Source: Spirogloea muscicola (taxonomy: Eukaryota; Streptophyta; Zygnematophyceae; Spirogloeales; Spirogloeaceae). From it: 21,586 nucleotides of DNA. Below the pieces are notes generated by a model that made no database searches, was not told where the DNA came from, and saw only the letters and a program-made list of their open reading frames with translations. Shown one piece after another: positions 8,520-19,000 of the stretch. Within the stretch, counting starts at the first letter, position 1. Every line of letters starts with the position of its first letter. The translations under genes were made by a program, and so were the position numbers. The stretch covers positions 20,177 to 41,762 of the forward strand of contig WELB01000416.1 of the NCBI GenBank assembly GCA_009602725.1. Reading direction: 5' to 3'.

Positions 8520-11150
8520 CGTCGAACCGCACGGCCCCGGAGGTCGCATCCACACCCGGCCTCCGCGCGGAGCGCGATGCGCTGCTGCGCGTCAAGGCGG
8601 CGCTGGCGGACCCGCAGGGCAACCTCAGCACTGGGCTGCCAGCGCGCCCACTCCATGCAGCTGGAGCGGCGTGACGTGCGGCGCGGCGGCGGGCCGGGCC
8701 GGCGCCGCCGTGGTCAAGCTGGACCTCATGGACATGGGGTTGGCGGGGGAGCTGCCGGCAGCCGCCGGCCTGGGCGACCTCGGCGAACTCGTGCGCCTCT
8801 ACCTGTCGCGGAACGCTCTGACAGGAGCCATCCCCGGTGGCGAGCTCGCGCGGCTGCGCCACCTGCAGGTCCTGCACCTCGACGGCAACAACTTCACGGG
8901 GCCGCTGCCCGACGAGCTGGGCGACTGCCAGAGCCTCCGGGTGCTCGATGTCAACTCCAACCCCCGCTTGACGGGCGCCGTGCCATCGTCGCTCGGCCGC
9001 CTCAAGCGCCTCTACTTTCTCTACCTCTCCCACAGTGGCCTGAGCGGGCCGCTGCCACCGGAGCTCGGCAACGCCACAGCGCTCACGACCCTTGACGTCG
9101 AGCTTTTGCCGCCCAGCCTCACGGGGCCCATCCCGGCAGAGCTCGGCCAGCTCAGCCGCCTGCGCACCCTGCGCCTGCGCTACAATTCGCTCACAGGGCC
9201 CATCCCAGCGATGCTCGCCAATTGCAGCAAGCTCGTCGTGCTTGCGCTCGCCGGCAACCGGCTCACGGGTATCATCCCGCCAGAGCTCGGCCGCTTGCAG
9301 AAGCTCGGCTACTTGCACCTCTCGGACAACCCGCTCACTGGCACGCTCCCCGACGAGCTCGGCAATCTCACGTCGGTGTCCTGGCTCGCCATTGCCCGCA
9401 CCAACATCTCCGGGCGCATCCCGGCCAGCCTCAGCCGCCTGCCGCTGCTCCACAACCTCGTTGTGGCAGGCAACCAGGTGTCAGGTGGCATCCCAGCGGA
9501 GCTCGGCCGGTGCAAATATCTTGAGAGCATCCACGCCCAGTGTAACCAGTAAGGCTCATTTGACTCACTCCGCTCAAGCTTTCCTGCCCTGGAGCATGAC
9601 TGTGGCTGAACCCCTCTGCAGCGGACTCAATGCACGAGCATGAGTGACGCAGGCTGGACGGGACGCTGCCCAAGGAGCTCGGTGATGTACGGACACTGCT
9701 GACTATCGAGCTGCGTGGCAACATGCTGACGGGCACGATTCCGCCGGAGATAGCACGGGCTTCCAAGCTGCATATACTCTCCCTCTCTGGCAACCAGCTA
9801 AGTGGCGGCATCCCGCCCGAGTTGGGGCGGCTTGCCAACCTGACACGACTGCAGCTCGCCAGTAATCGCCTCAGCGGTGTCATCCCCCCCAGCCTTGGAA
9901 ACTGCTCCAACCTCTACCAACTCAACGTCAGCAGCAACGGGTGAGCGACCAATGTTGCTGCTGCCACCAGGACCACTGACATTGGCGCAACCAAAACTAG
10001 CGCCCTCAAGAGTTGCTGCAGCCAAAAATCCAAGCAAGGTGGGCCCATTTTGCTGGCTCGGCCCCATCGGATATCATCGTTCTAACTAGCATAAGGTGTG
10101 GTGGCTCTGGTGGAGCGAGCAGTCTTACGGGGCCCATCCCGCAGGAGCTCAGCGGCATCCGAGCCAGCCCAGTGACAGAGGAGTTCTACTTCCCAGGCCT
10201 CAACCAGCCACTGGTCACCAAGCTGCAGTACATTGACATCAGCAACAACCGGCTGACTGGGCAGCTACCACCAAGCCTCGGGCGCCTGGCAGGCATGCAG
10301 GCTTTCTATTTTGGTGGCAACGGGCTTCAAGGTGGCATCCCGCCGTCCTTCCTCAACTGCTCCCGGCTGCAGCAGCTAAACCTCTCTGGCAATCGCTTCA
10401 GCGGGCCCCTGTGGCCAGGCCTCGGCATGCTCAGCAACCTCACGGCCATCGTCCTGTCCGGCAACGGCTTCAATGGCAGCATACCACGGGAATTACGACA
10501 CGTGCTAGGCTTGCAGATCCTGGACCTGGCATACAACCGCTTCTCAAGCAGCATACCTCCAGAATTTGGCGAGTTGACGAGTGTGACGGACTTCACGCTG
10601 GCCGGCAATGGCCTCCAGGGCCCTATCCCGCCAGAGCTCGGGCTCATGAGCAGCTTACAGAGCCTTGACCTGAGCAGCAATGAGGTGTGCCAAACACGTT
10701 CGCTGAGTCCGGCTGTCAGAGACCACTTCTTCGAGTGACTTTCACTTAGAGAATCTGGGCTTCAGTTCTGAATCTCAATCCATCTCTAGTTCAGACTAGA
10801 GTCAGAGATTACGCATCACAGACAACTTTTTCTTGATGCCAGAATGCCTGCTCCTGCTTTGCACAGCTGAACAGCACCATCCCTCAGGAGCTTGCTGATG
10901 TACACGTCCAGAATCTGAATCTCAGCCAGAACATGCTCAGCGGTAGCCTGCCAGACAGCCTGGGCAAGCAGCAGGTCCTCCAGTCCCTGGACGTGTCCAA
11001 TAACAACCTCTCCGGACCGGTGCCGGCGTCATACTCGTTGCTTCCCATGCTGCGCTTCTTCAATGCCTCCTACAATGACCTGAGCGGGGCCTTGCCCAAC
11101 TCAGGCTCGGCCGCGCTGCGGAATCCTGATGCCTACCTAGGCAATGCCAA
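8520..11150 (+). pseudogene. Copy B LRR ectodomain, frameshifted in the cap
   Basis: The LRRNT_2 cap ([18 protein letters not shown]) is followed by a 1-nt deletion at 8629/8630. The rest of the cap (CSWSGVTC) and about 26 LRRs stay open in the shifted frame through exons 8520-9548, 9653-9940, 10123-10684 and 10867 onward. The island ([19 protein letters not shown]) precedes LRR 17, and the array ends in a cysteine pair (LCGIGATC). Downstream repeats look well conserved with C, which suggests the lesion is young. Confidence 0.85.
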
Positions 11151-11411
11151 TTTATGTGGCATTGGTGCGACCTGCGCATCGTCACCGCCAGGCAACAGCG
11201 GGCGTCACCTAGGGCTTATGATTGGGTGTTTTCTGGGCGGTGCTGCGGCAGTCATCGGTGGCCTCCTCCTCTTTTGCTGGATTGCTTTTCGGCCTAGCAG
11301 TGGCAGGGAGACGATCTTGTCCTATGAGACGGCAACGACTGCGTCTGAAAATCCGAAGAAGCCTGGCTTTTCCAGCGAGAGTGGGCATTTCATTGTCTAC
11401 CATAAGTCAGA

Positions 11412-13088
11412 GAGCAGCTTTACACTCGAAGACATCCTTGAGGCTACCAACAATTTCAGCAGGGAGCACGCCGTCGGCGTCGGCGGTTTTGGCACTGTCT
11501 ACAAGTACCCCAGCCATAGCCCTAGGCCTTGCCTAAAGAGACACATCAAGTAGAATGCTAGACTCTTGATGTTGTCGTCTACTCCTGGTCAGCTTGACAT
11601 GTAACCTGCATAAGGGGCTCCATGCGGAAGAACACTTCAAAAGAACTTCACCCACGGCTCATTGGTGACATGATGGCTGCTGTCTGATGCAGGGCGGTTT
11701 TGAAGGACGGAACGGAACTGGCTGTGAAGAAGATGGCTTGCACCAGCCTGCAAGGAGAGAAGGAGTTCTTAGCCGAGGTTGCGACCCTGGGGCGCATCAA
11801 GCATCGCCACCTGGCCAGTCTGCGAGGCGCATACGCTGGGGCCGTGGGAGCTCGGGAGTGGCTGCTCATATACAGCTTCGTAAGGGGCGGCAACCTGGAT
11901 AATTACTTGAGATATAGTAGCTCCGTCACCTCACAAGGGGGCAGCTCTGAAGCAGCCAATCTTGAAGGGGGCCAGAAAGGTCCCCTGCATATTGTTGCAG
12001 AGCTTGCAGTTGAGGAGGTCTGCATCAAAGATAGCGGAGATATGAGGAGAACATCATTAGCTGGTGTCGTGGACGCCAACCAGCAGGAACGGCGGCAGAG
12101 GTTCCGCACGGATTGGCCCACACGGAAGAGGATTGCACTCGAGGCGGCTCATGGACTTGCCTATTTGCACCATGGCTGCAGACCATCGATTATACACCGT
12201 GATGTGAAGCCGTCCAACATTCTCTTGGATCTGCAGCTTTCAGTTCAGGTGTCCGATTTTGGATTGGCCAAGATAGTCAATCCTGGTGATACCCATGTAT
12301 CAACTGCAGTTGCCGGTCAGCGCCCACTTCCCCTAAAAGCATGCAGCCCACAATATAGCAACCCTTCAACCCTTCTCAGACTGCAGAGCACAGAATGAGA
12401 ACCCTATTGTCTTGCTCCCAAGGCGACAATGACAGGGAGACAACTATAGTCTCTGCTTTCACATGAGCTCTGTCCTACTTACTGTCTCATTGCTTTTGAC
12501 TTCTAGCTGAATGTGCCTCTTGTCTTCAACATGTCCCCAGGAACTGTGGGCTATTTGGCTCCCGAATATGCATATCTCTCCAGAGTCAGCGAGAAAAGCG
12601 ATGTCTACAGCTACGGGGTGGTGTTGCTGCAGCTCATTACTGGGCGACGTCCTACCGATTCCGCCTTTCAGGACTACGAGGGTGGCATTGTAGGATACAC
12701 TGGCGCTGCACTTCAAGCAGGCCAAACAATACAGCACATTGCTGCGCCCCAATTAAGTATACCTGAAGAATCTTCTGAACAGACCTGACAAGATATCTTG
12801 GCGGCCTTGAAGGTGAGCCTCATCTGCACTGCCCGAGAACCGAGTGCGCGGCCCACCATGGCTGAGGTGATCCATCTATTGGACAACCTCCACTCAGTAT
12901 CAGGCAGTGCAGGGCTGAGTACTGACTGGAAGCTGAATGGCAGCGTCACCTCAAAGTCAGAAACTCAATCCTTTGGTGATCTAACCTCAGTGTCCAGTCA
13001 CAGCTCATATAGCAATCCAAGTGCACACTCTCTACCTCAGTCTTCTGGAGGGATGTCCTCTGACATTGCTCCGGACAGTGCTAATTAA
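11412..13088 (+). pseudogene. Copy B kinase domain with premature stop
   Basis: Glycine loop [16 protein letters not shown] lysine, FLAEVATLG glutamate, HRDVKPSN (12195), DFG (12255-12263), GYLAPEY and [13 protein letters not shown] are all present. TGA at 12786-12788 then cuts the domain before the region holding the C-lobe Arg (SARPTM), which most eukaryotic kinases need for a stable fold. The sequence downstream stays open to TAA at 13088 and still matches copy C, so the stop is recent. The insert between hinge and alpha-E is kept (about 11905-12105). Confidence 0.85.
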
Positions 13089-13540
13089 AGCATATGATTA
13101 TAAGCCAGAATTCACAAGGCTCTGATGCACGATGACAAGGTATGTGTACAAACAAAGCGTGTGGAAGTCTTCGGGTTGCAGGTAATGCCTCAGTATTTAG
13201 CTACATGCAATGCATAGCATGTGTGGTGGAGACAACATCTTCAACACACACCCTGCTCTCACTGGAAAGCCAAAGCTGCATCATGGTGATGCGCTTTTAA
13301 GTTCTACATATGTCAAACTTGTCTTCGACATTTGATACAGCGTGACTCAAGTACCAACGACCCATCCGCCCCTTTTGCACCTACTGAAGCCATGAGTGGA
13401 ATCGGGGACTGAAGGGGGGGGTTTGGAGATCTACAGCTTTGTGCCATGCTACTTCGCATGCCTGTGACATTCATCCTTCGGACTGCTATATCAGTGACAT
13501 AGTAGAGTCGAACAAAGGAAGTGGCAGTAAAGGAGGTCAG
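13089..13540. other. 3' flank of copy B, shared with copy C
   Basis: About 450 nt of non-coding flank collinear with 21010-21440: shared blocks include 'tgtgtacaa', 'gtggaagtct' and 'gaagccatgagtgga'. No gene is recognisable. It probably contains the 3' UTR. Confidence 0.6.
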
Positions 13541-14622
13541 AGGGGGAAGGAGAAAGTCTACTCAGTCGCCTATTAATTGCCATGCAGCAGTGTTGCAGTG
13601 AGTACGTCACTACTGATACAATTAGCTACTATCTGCATAACAAAGCCAGCTGGCAGTGTTAGTCACCTTGACTACAAGATTCAAGGACTCTCCAGTCCAC
13701 GCGATTCGTTCAACTTGTCGTGGGCCGGGTCATTCCTTAGTGTAGCGTTCGGTCCCTAACAGGCAGCTTAGAGCCGGATGCGTCCTTCTTATGATTGAGT
13801 GCTTGGTGATCCGGGGCACAACCACCCGCCACGAGGAAGCGCTCCGGCACAGCGGAAGACTTGCCCTGGGGCGCTGCCGCCAGGTAGCGGCTCCACCTCC
13901 TGGGCACGCGCTGCAGACTTGCCCCTGGCGGAACGCCGCCAAGGTCTCCGCAGCAGAGCCGGCAACGAGCCGCGCGCGGCAGCGGTCTACAGCAGCAGGC
14001 AGCCGCAGGGTTGCGCCTCTGTCAAAGCTTCACAGAGTCCCCGGCCTCCGGTCGGGCTCTCTCTGCTCCGTGGCATAGTGCTCCCCGTGCCACCCTCCCT
14101 CCAGGGTGTCTGGGGAGCCACGAGCTGTTCCCAGCAGGCGCCATGGCGCCGAGCATGGCCGCGGCAGAGCATGCCGCCAAGCATGGCCGAGGCCGGCATG
14201 GCTGAGCAAGGCCGCCGGGGGCGTCCGGGCCCACGCATGCCGCCGAGCTTGTCTGGGCCGAGCATGACGGGAGCGTGCGAGGCCACCCCGACGAGCCTGG
14301 ACGGGACGACAACAGCACGAGTGCCAGGACGGCTCGTTCCGTCCAGCAGGAACGGCCAAATGAGTACCATGTAAGCGTTGACAACACTGTTTGGCGCTCA
14401 CAAATTTGAGAACGTGACACAACTGATGAGAGCATCCACACTGTACGAACCCAATCATCTGGCTGCTCCTAATGTTGATCCTGTCGATCACGTTCAGCAG
14501 CCTCCGCTTCTTCTTTCCTCCACTCAGAGCCTCAACTGGACGTTTCCCTTTGCTCCGGAGGGGCAAAAGAGGACCAGCAAGTCGCCCTCGTTTCGACGGT
14601 TCGGACGCCGCTCGAGAAAGAA
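13541..14622. other. Unassigned GC-rich spacer between copies B and C
   Basis: About 1.1 kb with no counterpart in the A-B spacer. Several open frames occur on both strands (for example 13799-14374 + and 14030-14752 -), but they are low-complexity (Arg, Ala, Pro, Gly, Ser), lack domains and have no conserved start. The part at 14140-14275 has repeated gcatgg-type words (gagcatgg, aagcatgg, ggcatggc). I do not see terminal inverted repeats, LTR ends or transposase motifs. Confidence 0.5.
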
Positions 14623-14689
14623 GAGCTGCAGGCGGAGCTGCAGCCTGGGATGAGCCCGGCCCACGCACCGCCCTCGATCCGCCCGCATC

Positions 14690-15185
14690 CCCGAGGCGCT
14701 CCTGGCCGCCCGATGGGAGGAGCCTCAGCCGTCCGATTACGCCGGCCCCCATCCACGTGGGTTTGGCAGCATCTCAATCGGGCGGCGGGCAAGCCCATTG
14801 CAGGAGCGGCCCCCGATCCGCCGGAGATATGGCAGCCGTTCGTGCGGGTCGCAGGTGCGGCGGCGGAAAGGGAGGCCGCCGGTAAGGGCCCCCCTCCTTG
14901 GCGGCGGCCATGGGGAGGCGTCGGATAAGCAGATCGATCCGACCGCGGCGAGGCGCTTTCTGAGAAGCTCGGATCGGCAGGCCCGAGGGAGGCGCTGGTA
15001 ACAGCTTTTCGTGTCCGTGGGGAGGGGGGAGGAGGGGGGGCCGGTGGGGCGAGGCGCCCATGGGATTATTTATGCCCGGGCCCACGGGGGGGCTGGGAGG
15101 CGGTGGGCCTACGAGCTAGCGGTTCCCGCCGCCGCTGCCGCCGCCGCCGGAGCCGCCGCGGAATCCGGCGCGGCGCGCGGCGGCC
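14690..15185 (+). promoter_or_regulatory. 5' flank of copy C
   Basis: GC-rich flank shared with copy B. The sequence 'gattatttatg' near 15063 is AT-rich in a GC-rich setting and lies about 120 nt before the ATG at 15186, so it could serve as a TATA-like element. No experimental or clear consensus support. Confidence 0.25.
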
Positions 15186-15278
15186 ATGGCGCTGCTCCTG
15201 GCTCTNGCCGCCGCCACCAACGCTGCCGCCGCCGACGCTGCCGCCACCGCTGCCGCCGCCGCCACCGCCGGTGATGCC
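15186..15278 (+). CDS. Candidate leader exon of copy C
   Basis: The ATG sits in a good context (ggccATGGCG) and opens MALLLAL followed by Ala-rich sequence, plausible as a secretory signal. The base at 15206 is N. In the frame as given, a phase-0 donor at gcc|gtcctt (15279) joins the 8CM exon at 15326. A stronger donor (ccg|gtgatg, 15271) is aligned with B's gtaatg but would need the Pro-rich frame (PPPPTLPPPTLPPP), reachable from this ATG only if the N hides an indel. The end coordinate is therefore uncertain. Confidence 0.35.
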
Positions 15279-15325
15279 GTCCTTGCCGCCGCCCTTGACG
15301 GCGTCCGTGGCGACGGCGCGGGCAG

Positions 15326-16047
15326 TGCACGCTGGAGAACGTGCTGCTGTGCTCCACGGCGGGCGGCGAGGACATCCTCAACGAGGTGCTGTACACCGTG
15401 CAGCCGGCGTGCTGCGCCGCCATCATCGCCAATGCCCGGCCCGACAAGTGCCGCTGCAACCCGTGGATCCTCCGCGAGGTGATCCGCCGCCATTGCCCTG
15501 ACGAGCCGTTAGCCTGCGCCTGTAAACACACCGCCTTCAATCACCTCGCTCTAAATACATCCGCGATGTGTTCGTAGTATATCCAAGAAGAGGTCTGGCA
15601 AGTTTCTGCTATACACAGCGATGGGTCTAGTGTACTTTCAACAAGAGGTTTTGCGAGTTTCTGCTATACACGTTAAAGACACTTCCGTGAGTAGCTATGA
15701 TTGGCGCTATTTATTGCATTACCTATGCATGAGACCACTCGAGTTAAGAGACAGGATGGTTTTCAGCAAAACACGGTGAACTGTCTCCAAGAACTGTCAA
15801 TCAAATACGTTACAACCCCTATCTCTAGTAGCTCAGCGGTTAGAGCAAATGGCTGTTCTTGCTTCTTTCACTGTGCGGCTAGTGGAAGAGCGGCTGACGG
15901 CCTGCGCGCCCACTGCGCTTCCGGCCGCGCCGTCGCAGATGACCGCCGCCGAGGGCTTGCCGCAGGCCACCACGCTGGGCGCCATCGCCAGCTGCAACAT
16001 CCCCTTCCTCTCGCTCGGCATATACGGCACGCCGTCCTGCCCACCCC
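15326..16047 (+). CDS. Copy C eight-cysteine (LTP/AAI-like) domain, two exons
   Basis: Exon 15326-15478 carries [13 protein letters not shown] and CRC; exon 15939-16047 carries ASCNIP and TPSCPP. The spacing C-x7-C-x19-CC-x11-C-x-C-x25-C-x14-C is that of the 8CM superfamily (LTPs, 2S albumins, alpha-amylase inhibitors). The intron between them (460 nt, 15479-15938) joins in phase 0. The second exon ends ccc c|gtcagt (phase 1) and joins gtgcag|CG at 16362, giving PSNRTAPEV as the linker to the LRR cap. The C-x-C has Arg in the middle instead of the Leu common in LTPs. Confidence 0.78.
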
Positions 16048-19000
16048 GTCAGTGCCCCCTGTCTCCCTCTCCCCTCAGCTCATCTGACTTTCTACTGCTG
16101 ACACGAGGGTACTAAGAGCGCCCTGCCTGCCTAGCCAGTGGCTCACTATATAGTCATGAAGCACCCTCTGTGTGCACTTGACTGGCATTTGCAGCCGCTC
16201 TACTGATATCAGCACCCGCAGTCTTCCTTTTCTCGTCCTACACGAAGAACTAATGCTGCGCTTGCGACTCTGCGCATCCTCGCTTCCTGTGGCGACGCTT
16301 TGGTTTGCCGGCGTCTGACCGGGACCTGCTGGGGCTCTGGCCGGCGTGCATTGTGGTGCAGCGTCGAACCGCACGGCCCCTGAGGTCACATCCACGCCCG
16401 GCCTCCGTGCGGAGCGCGATGCGCTGCTGCGCGTCAAGGGGGCGCTGGCGGACCCGCAGGGCAACCTCAGCGACTGGGCTGCCAGCGCGCCCACTCCATG
16501 CAGCTGGAGCGGCGTGACGTGCGGCGCGGCGGCGGGCCGGGCAGGCGCCGCCGTGGTCAAGCTGGACCTCATGGACATGAAGCTGGCCGGGGAGCTGCCA
16601 GCAGCCGCCGGCCTGGGCGATCTTGGCGAGCTCGTGCGCCTCTACCTGTCGCGGAACGCTCTGACAGGAGCCATCCCCGGCGGCGAGCTCGCGCGGCTGC
16701 GCCGCCTCCAGGTCCTGCACCTCGACGGCAACAACTTCACGGGGCCGCTGCCCGACGAGCTGGGCGACTGCCAGAGCCTCCGGGTGCTCGACGTCAACTC
16801 CAACGCCCGCTTGACAGGCGCCGTGCCATCGTCGCTCGGCCGCCTCAAGCGCCTCTACTTTCTCTACCTCTCCCACAGTGGCCTGAGCGGGCCGCTGCCA
16901 CCGGAGCTCGGCAATGCCACAGCGCTCACGACCCTTGACGTCGAGCTTCTGTCGCCCGGCCTCACGGGGCCCATCCCGGCAGAGCTCGGCCAGCTCAGCC
17001 GCCTGCGCACCCTGCGCCTGCGCTACAACTCGCTCACAGGGCCCATCCCGGCAACGCTCGCCAATTGCAGCGAGCTCGTCTCGCTTGCGCTCGCTGGCAA
17101 CCGGCTCACCGGTGTCATCCCGCCAGAGCTCGGCCGCTTGCAAAAGCTCGGCTACTTGCACCTCTCGGACAACCCGCTCACTGGCACGCTCCCCGATGAG
17201 CTCGGCAATCTCACGTCGGTGTCCTGGCTCGCCATTGCCCGCACCAACATCTCCGGGCGCATCCCGGCCAGCCTCAGCCGCCTGCCGCTGCTCCACAACC
17301 TCATCGTGGGAGGCAACCAGCTGTCAGGTGGCATCCCAGCGGAGCTAGGCCGCTGCAAGTCTCTTGAGAGCATTCACGCTCAAAATAATCGGTAAGGCTC
17401 ACTTGACCGCTCAGCTCAAGCCATCCTGCCCTGGAGCATGATTGTGGCTGACGTCCCTCTGCGGCCGACTCAAAGCACGAGCATGAGTGACGCAGGCTGG
17501 ACGGGACGCTGCCCAAGGAGCTCGGTGATGTACGGACGCTGCTGACGATCGAGCTGCGTGGCAACATGCTGACGGGCACGATTCCGCCGGAGATAGCACG
17601 GGCTTCCAAGCTGCATATACTCTCCCTCTCTGGCAACAAGCTAAGTGGCGGCATCCCGCCCGAGTTGGGGCAGCTTGTCAACCTGACACGACTGCACCTC
17701 GCCGGCAACCGCCTCAGTGGTGTCATCCCCCCCAGCCTTGGAAACTGCTCGAACCTCTTCCAACTCAACGTCAGCAGCAACCGGTGAGCGATCAATGTTG
17801 CTGCTGCCACTAGGACCACTGGCAGTGGCGCAACTAAAACTAGCACCCTCCAGAGTTGCTGCAGCCATAACAAGTCAAGTGGGCCCCATCTTTGCTGGCT
17901 CGGTGCCGTCGGACATCGTCGTTCTGACTAGAATATGGCATGGTGCCTCTGGTGGAGCGAGCAGTATTACGGGGCCCATACCGCAGGAGCTCAGCGGCAT
18001 CCGGGCCAGCCCGGTGACAGAGGAGTTCTACATCCCGGGCTTCGACCAGCCACTGGTCACCAAGCTGCAGTACATTGACTTCAGCAACAACCGGCTGACT
18101 GGGCAGCTACCACCAAGCCTCGGGCGCCTGGCAGGCATGCAGGCTTTCTACTTTAGTGGCAACCGGCTTCAAGGTGGCATCCCGTCGTCCTTCGTCAACT
18201 GCTCCCGGCTGCAGCAGCTGGACCTCTCTAGCAACAGCTTCAGCGGGCACCTGTGGCCAGGCCTCGGCATGCTCACAAACCTCACGGCCGTCGTCCTGTT
18301 CAGCAACGGCTTCAATGGCAGCATACCAAGGCAACTGCGACACATGCAAGGCTTGCAGATCCTGGACCTGGCATACAACCGCTTCTCAGGCAGCATACCT
18401 CCAGAGTTTGGCGAGCTGACAAGTGTGACGGACTTCACGCTGGCAGGCAATGGCCTCCAGGGCCCCATCCCGCCAGAGCTGGGGCTCATGAGCAGCTTAC
18501 AGAGCCTTGACCTGAGCAGCAACGAGGTGTGCCAAACACGTTCGCCGAGTCCGGCTGCCAGAGACCTCTTCTTTGAGTGACGTCCATTCAGAGAATCTGG
18601 GCTTCAGTTCTGCACCACAATGCATCTCTGCCGCGGACTAGAGTCAGAGAACACGCATCACAGACAACTTTTTCTGATGCCAGATTGCCTGCTCCTAATT
18701 TGCACAGCTGACCAGCACCATCCCTCAGGAGCTTGCTGATGTACACGTCCAGAATCTGAATCTCAGCCACAACATGCTCAGCGGCAGCCTGCCAGACAGC
18801 CTGGGCAAGCAGCAGGTCCTCCAGTCCCTGGACGTGTCCTATAATAACCTCTCCGGACCGGTGCCGGCGTCGTACTCGTCGCTCCCCATGCTGCGCTTCT
18901 TCAATGCCTCCTACAATAATCTGAGTGGCGCCTTGCCCAACTCAGGCTCGGCCGCGCTGCTGAATCCTGATGCCTACCTAGGCAATGCCAATTTATGCGG

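Larger units (their letters stand above)
7502..13088 (+). pseudogene. Receptor copy B: 8CM-LRR-receptor kinase with 1-nt deletion and nonsense codon
   Basis: The exons I infer are 7502-7654, 8081-8189, 8520-9548, 9653-9940, 10123-10684, 10867-11504, 11693-12315 and 12541-13088 (TAA). All splice phases match copy C. Exon 3 is 1029 nt against 1030 nt in C: one G is missing between 8629 and 8630, so translation of the LRR cap runs out of frame to TGA at 8672-8674. The remaining LRR, transmembrane ([11 protein letters not shown], about 11262-11292) and kinase exons are open. A second lesion, TGA at 12786-12788, replaces a Trp codon (TGG in C) before the C-lobe helices. Two independent lesions argue for a recent pseudogene, although the deletion alone could be an assembly error. 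Confidence 0.82.

Noticed and set aside
8410-9453. Minus-strand open frame of 347 residues opposite the LRR exon of copy B (and 16250-17296 in C)
   Set aside because: It is the antisense shadow of GC-rich LRR repeats: it repeats with the LRR period and has no domain of its own.
13799-14374. Open frame of 191 residues in the B-C spacer as a gene
   Set aside because: Low-complexity Pro/Arg/Ala/Gly composition, no ATG at the listed start, overlapping open frames on both strands, and no recognisable motif.
14030-14752. Minus-strand open frame of 240 residues overlapping the C upstream flank
   Set aside because: It runs through the flank shared with B, where the matching frame is not maintained, and shows no domain.
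15829-15900. A tRNA gene in the 8CM intron
   Set aside because: Only the D-arm/A-box part is present; anticodon stem, T-arm/B-box and acceptor stem are missing.
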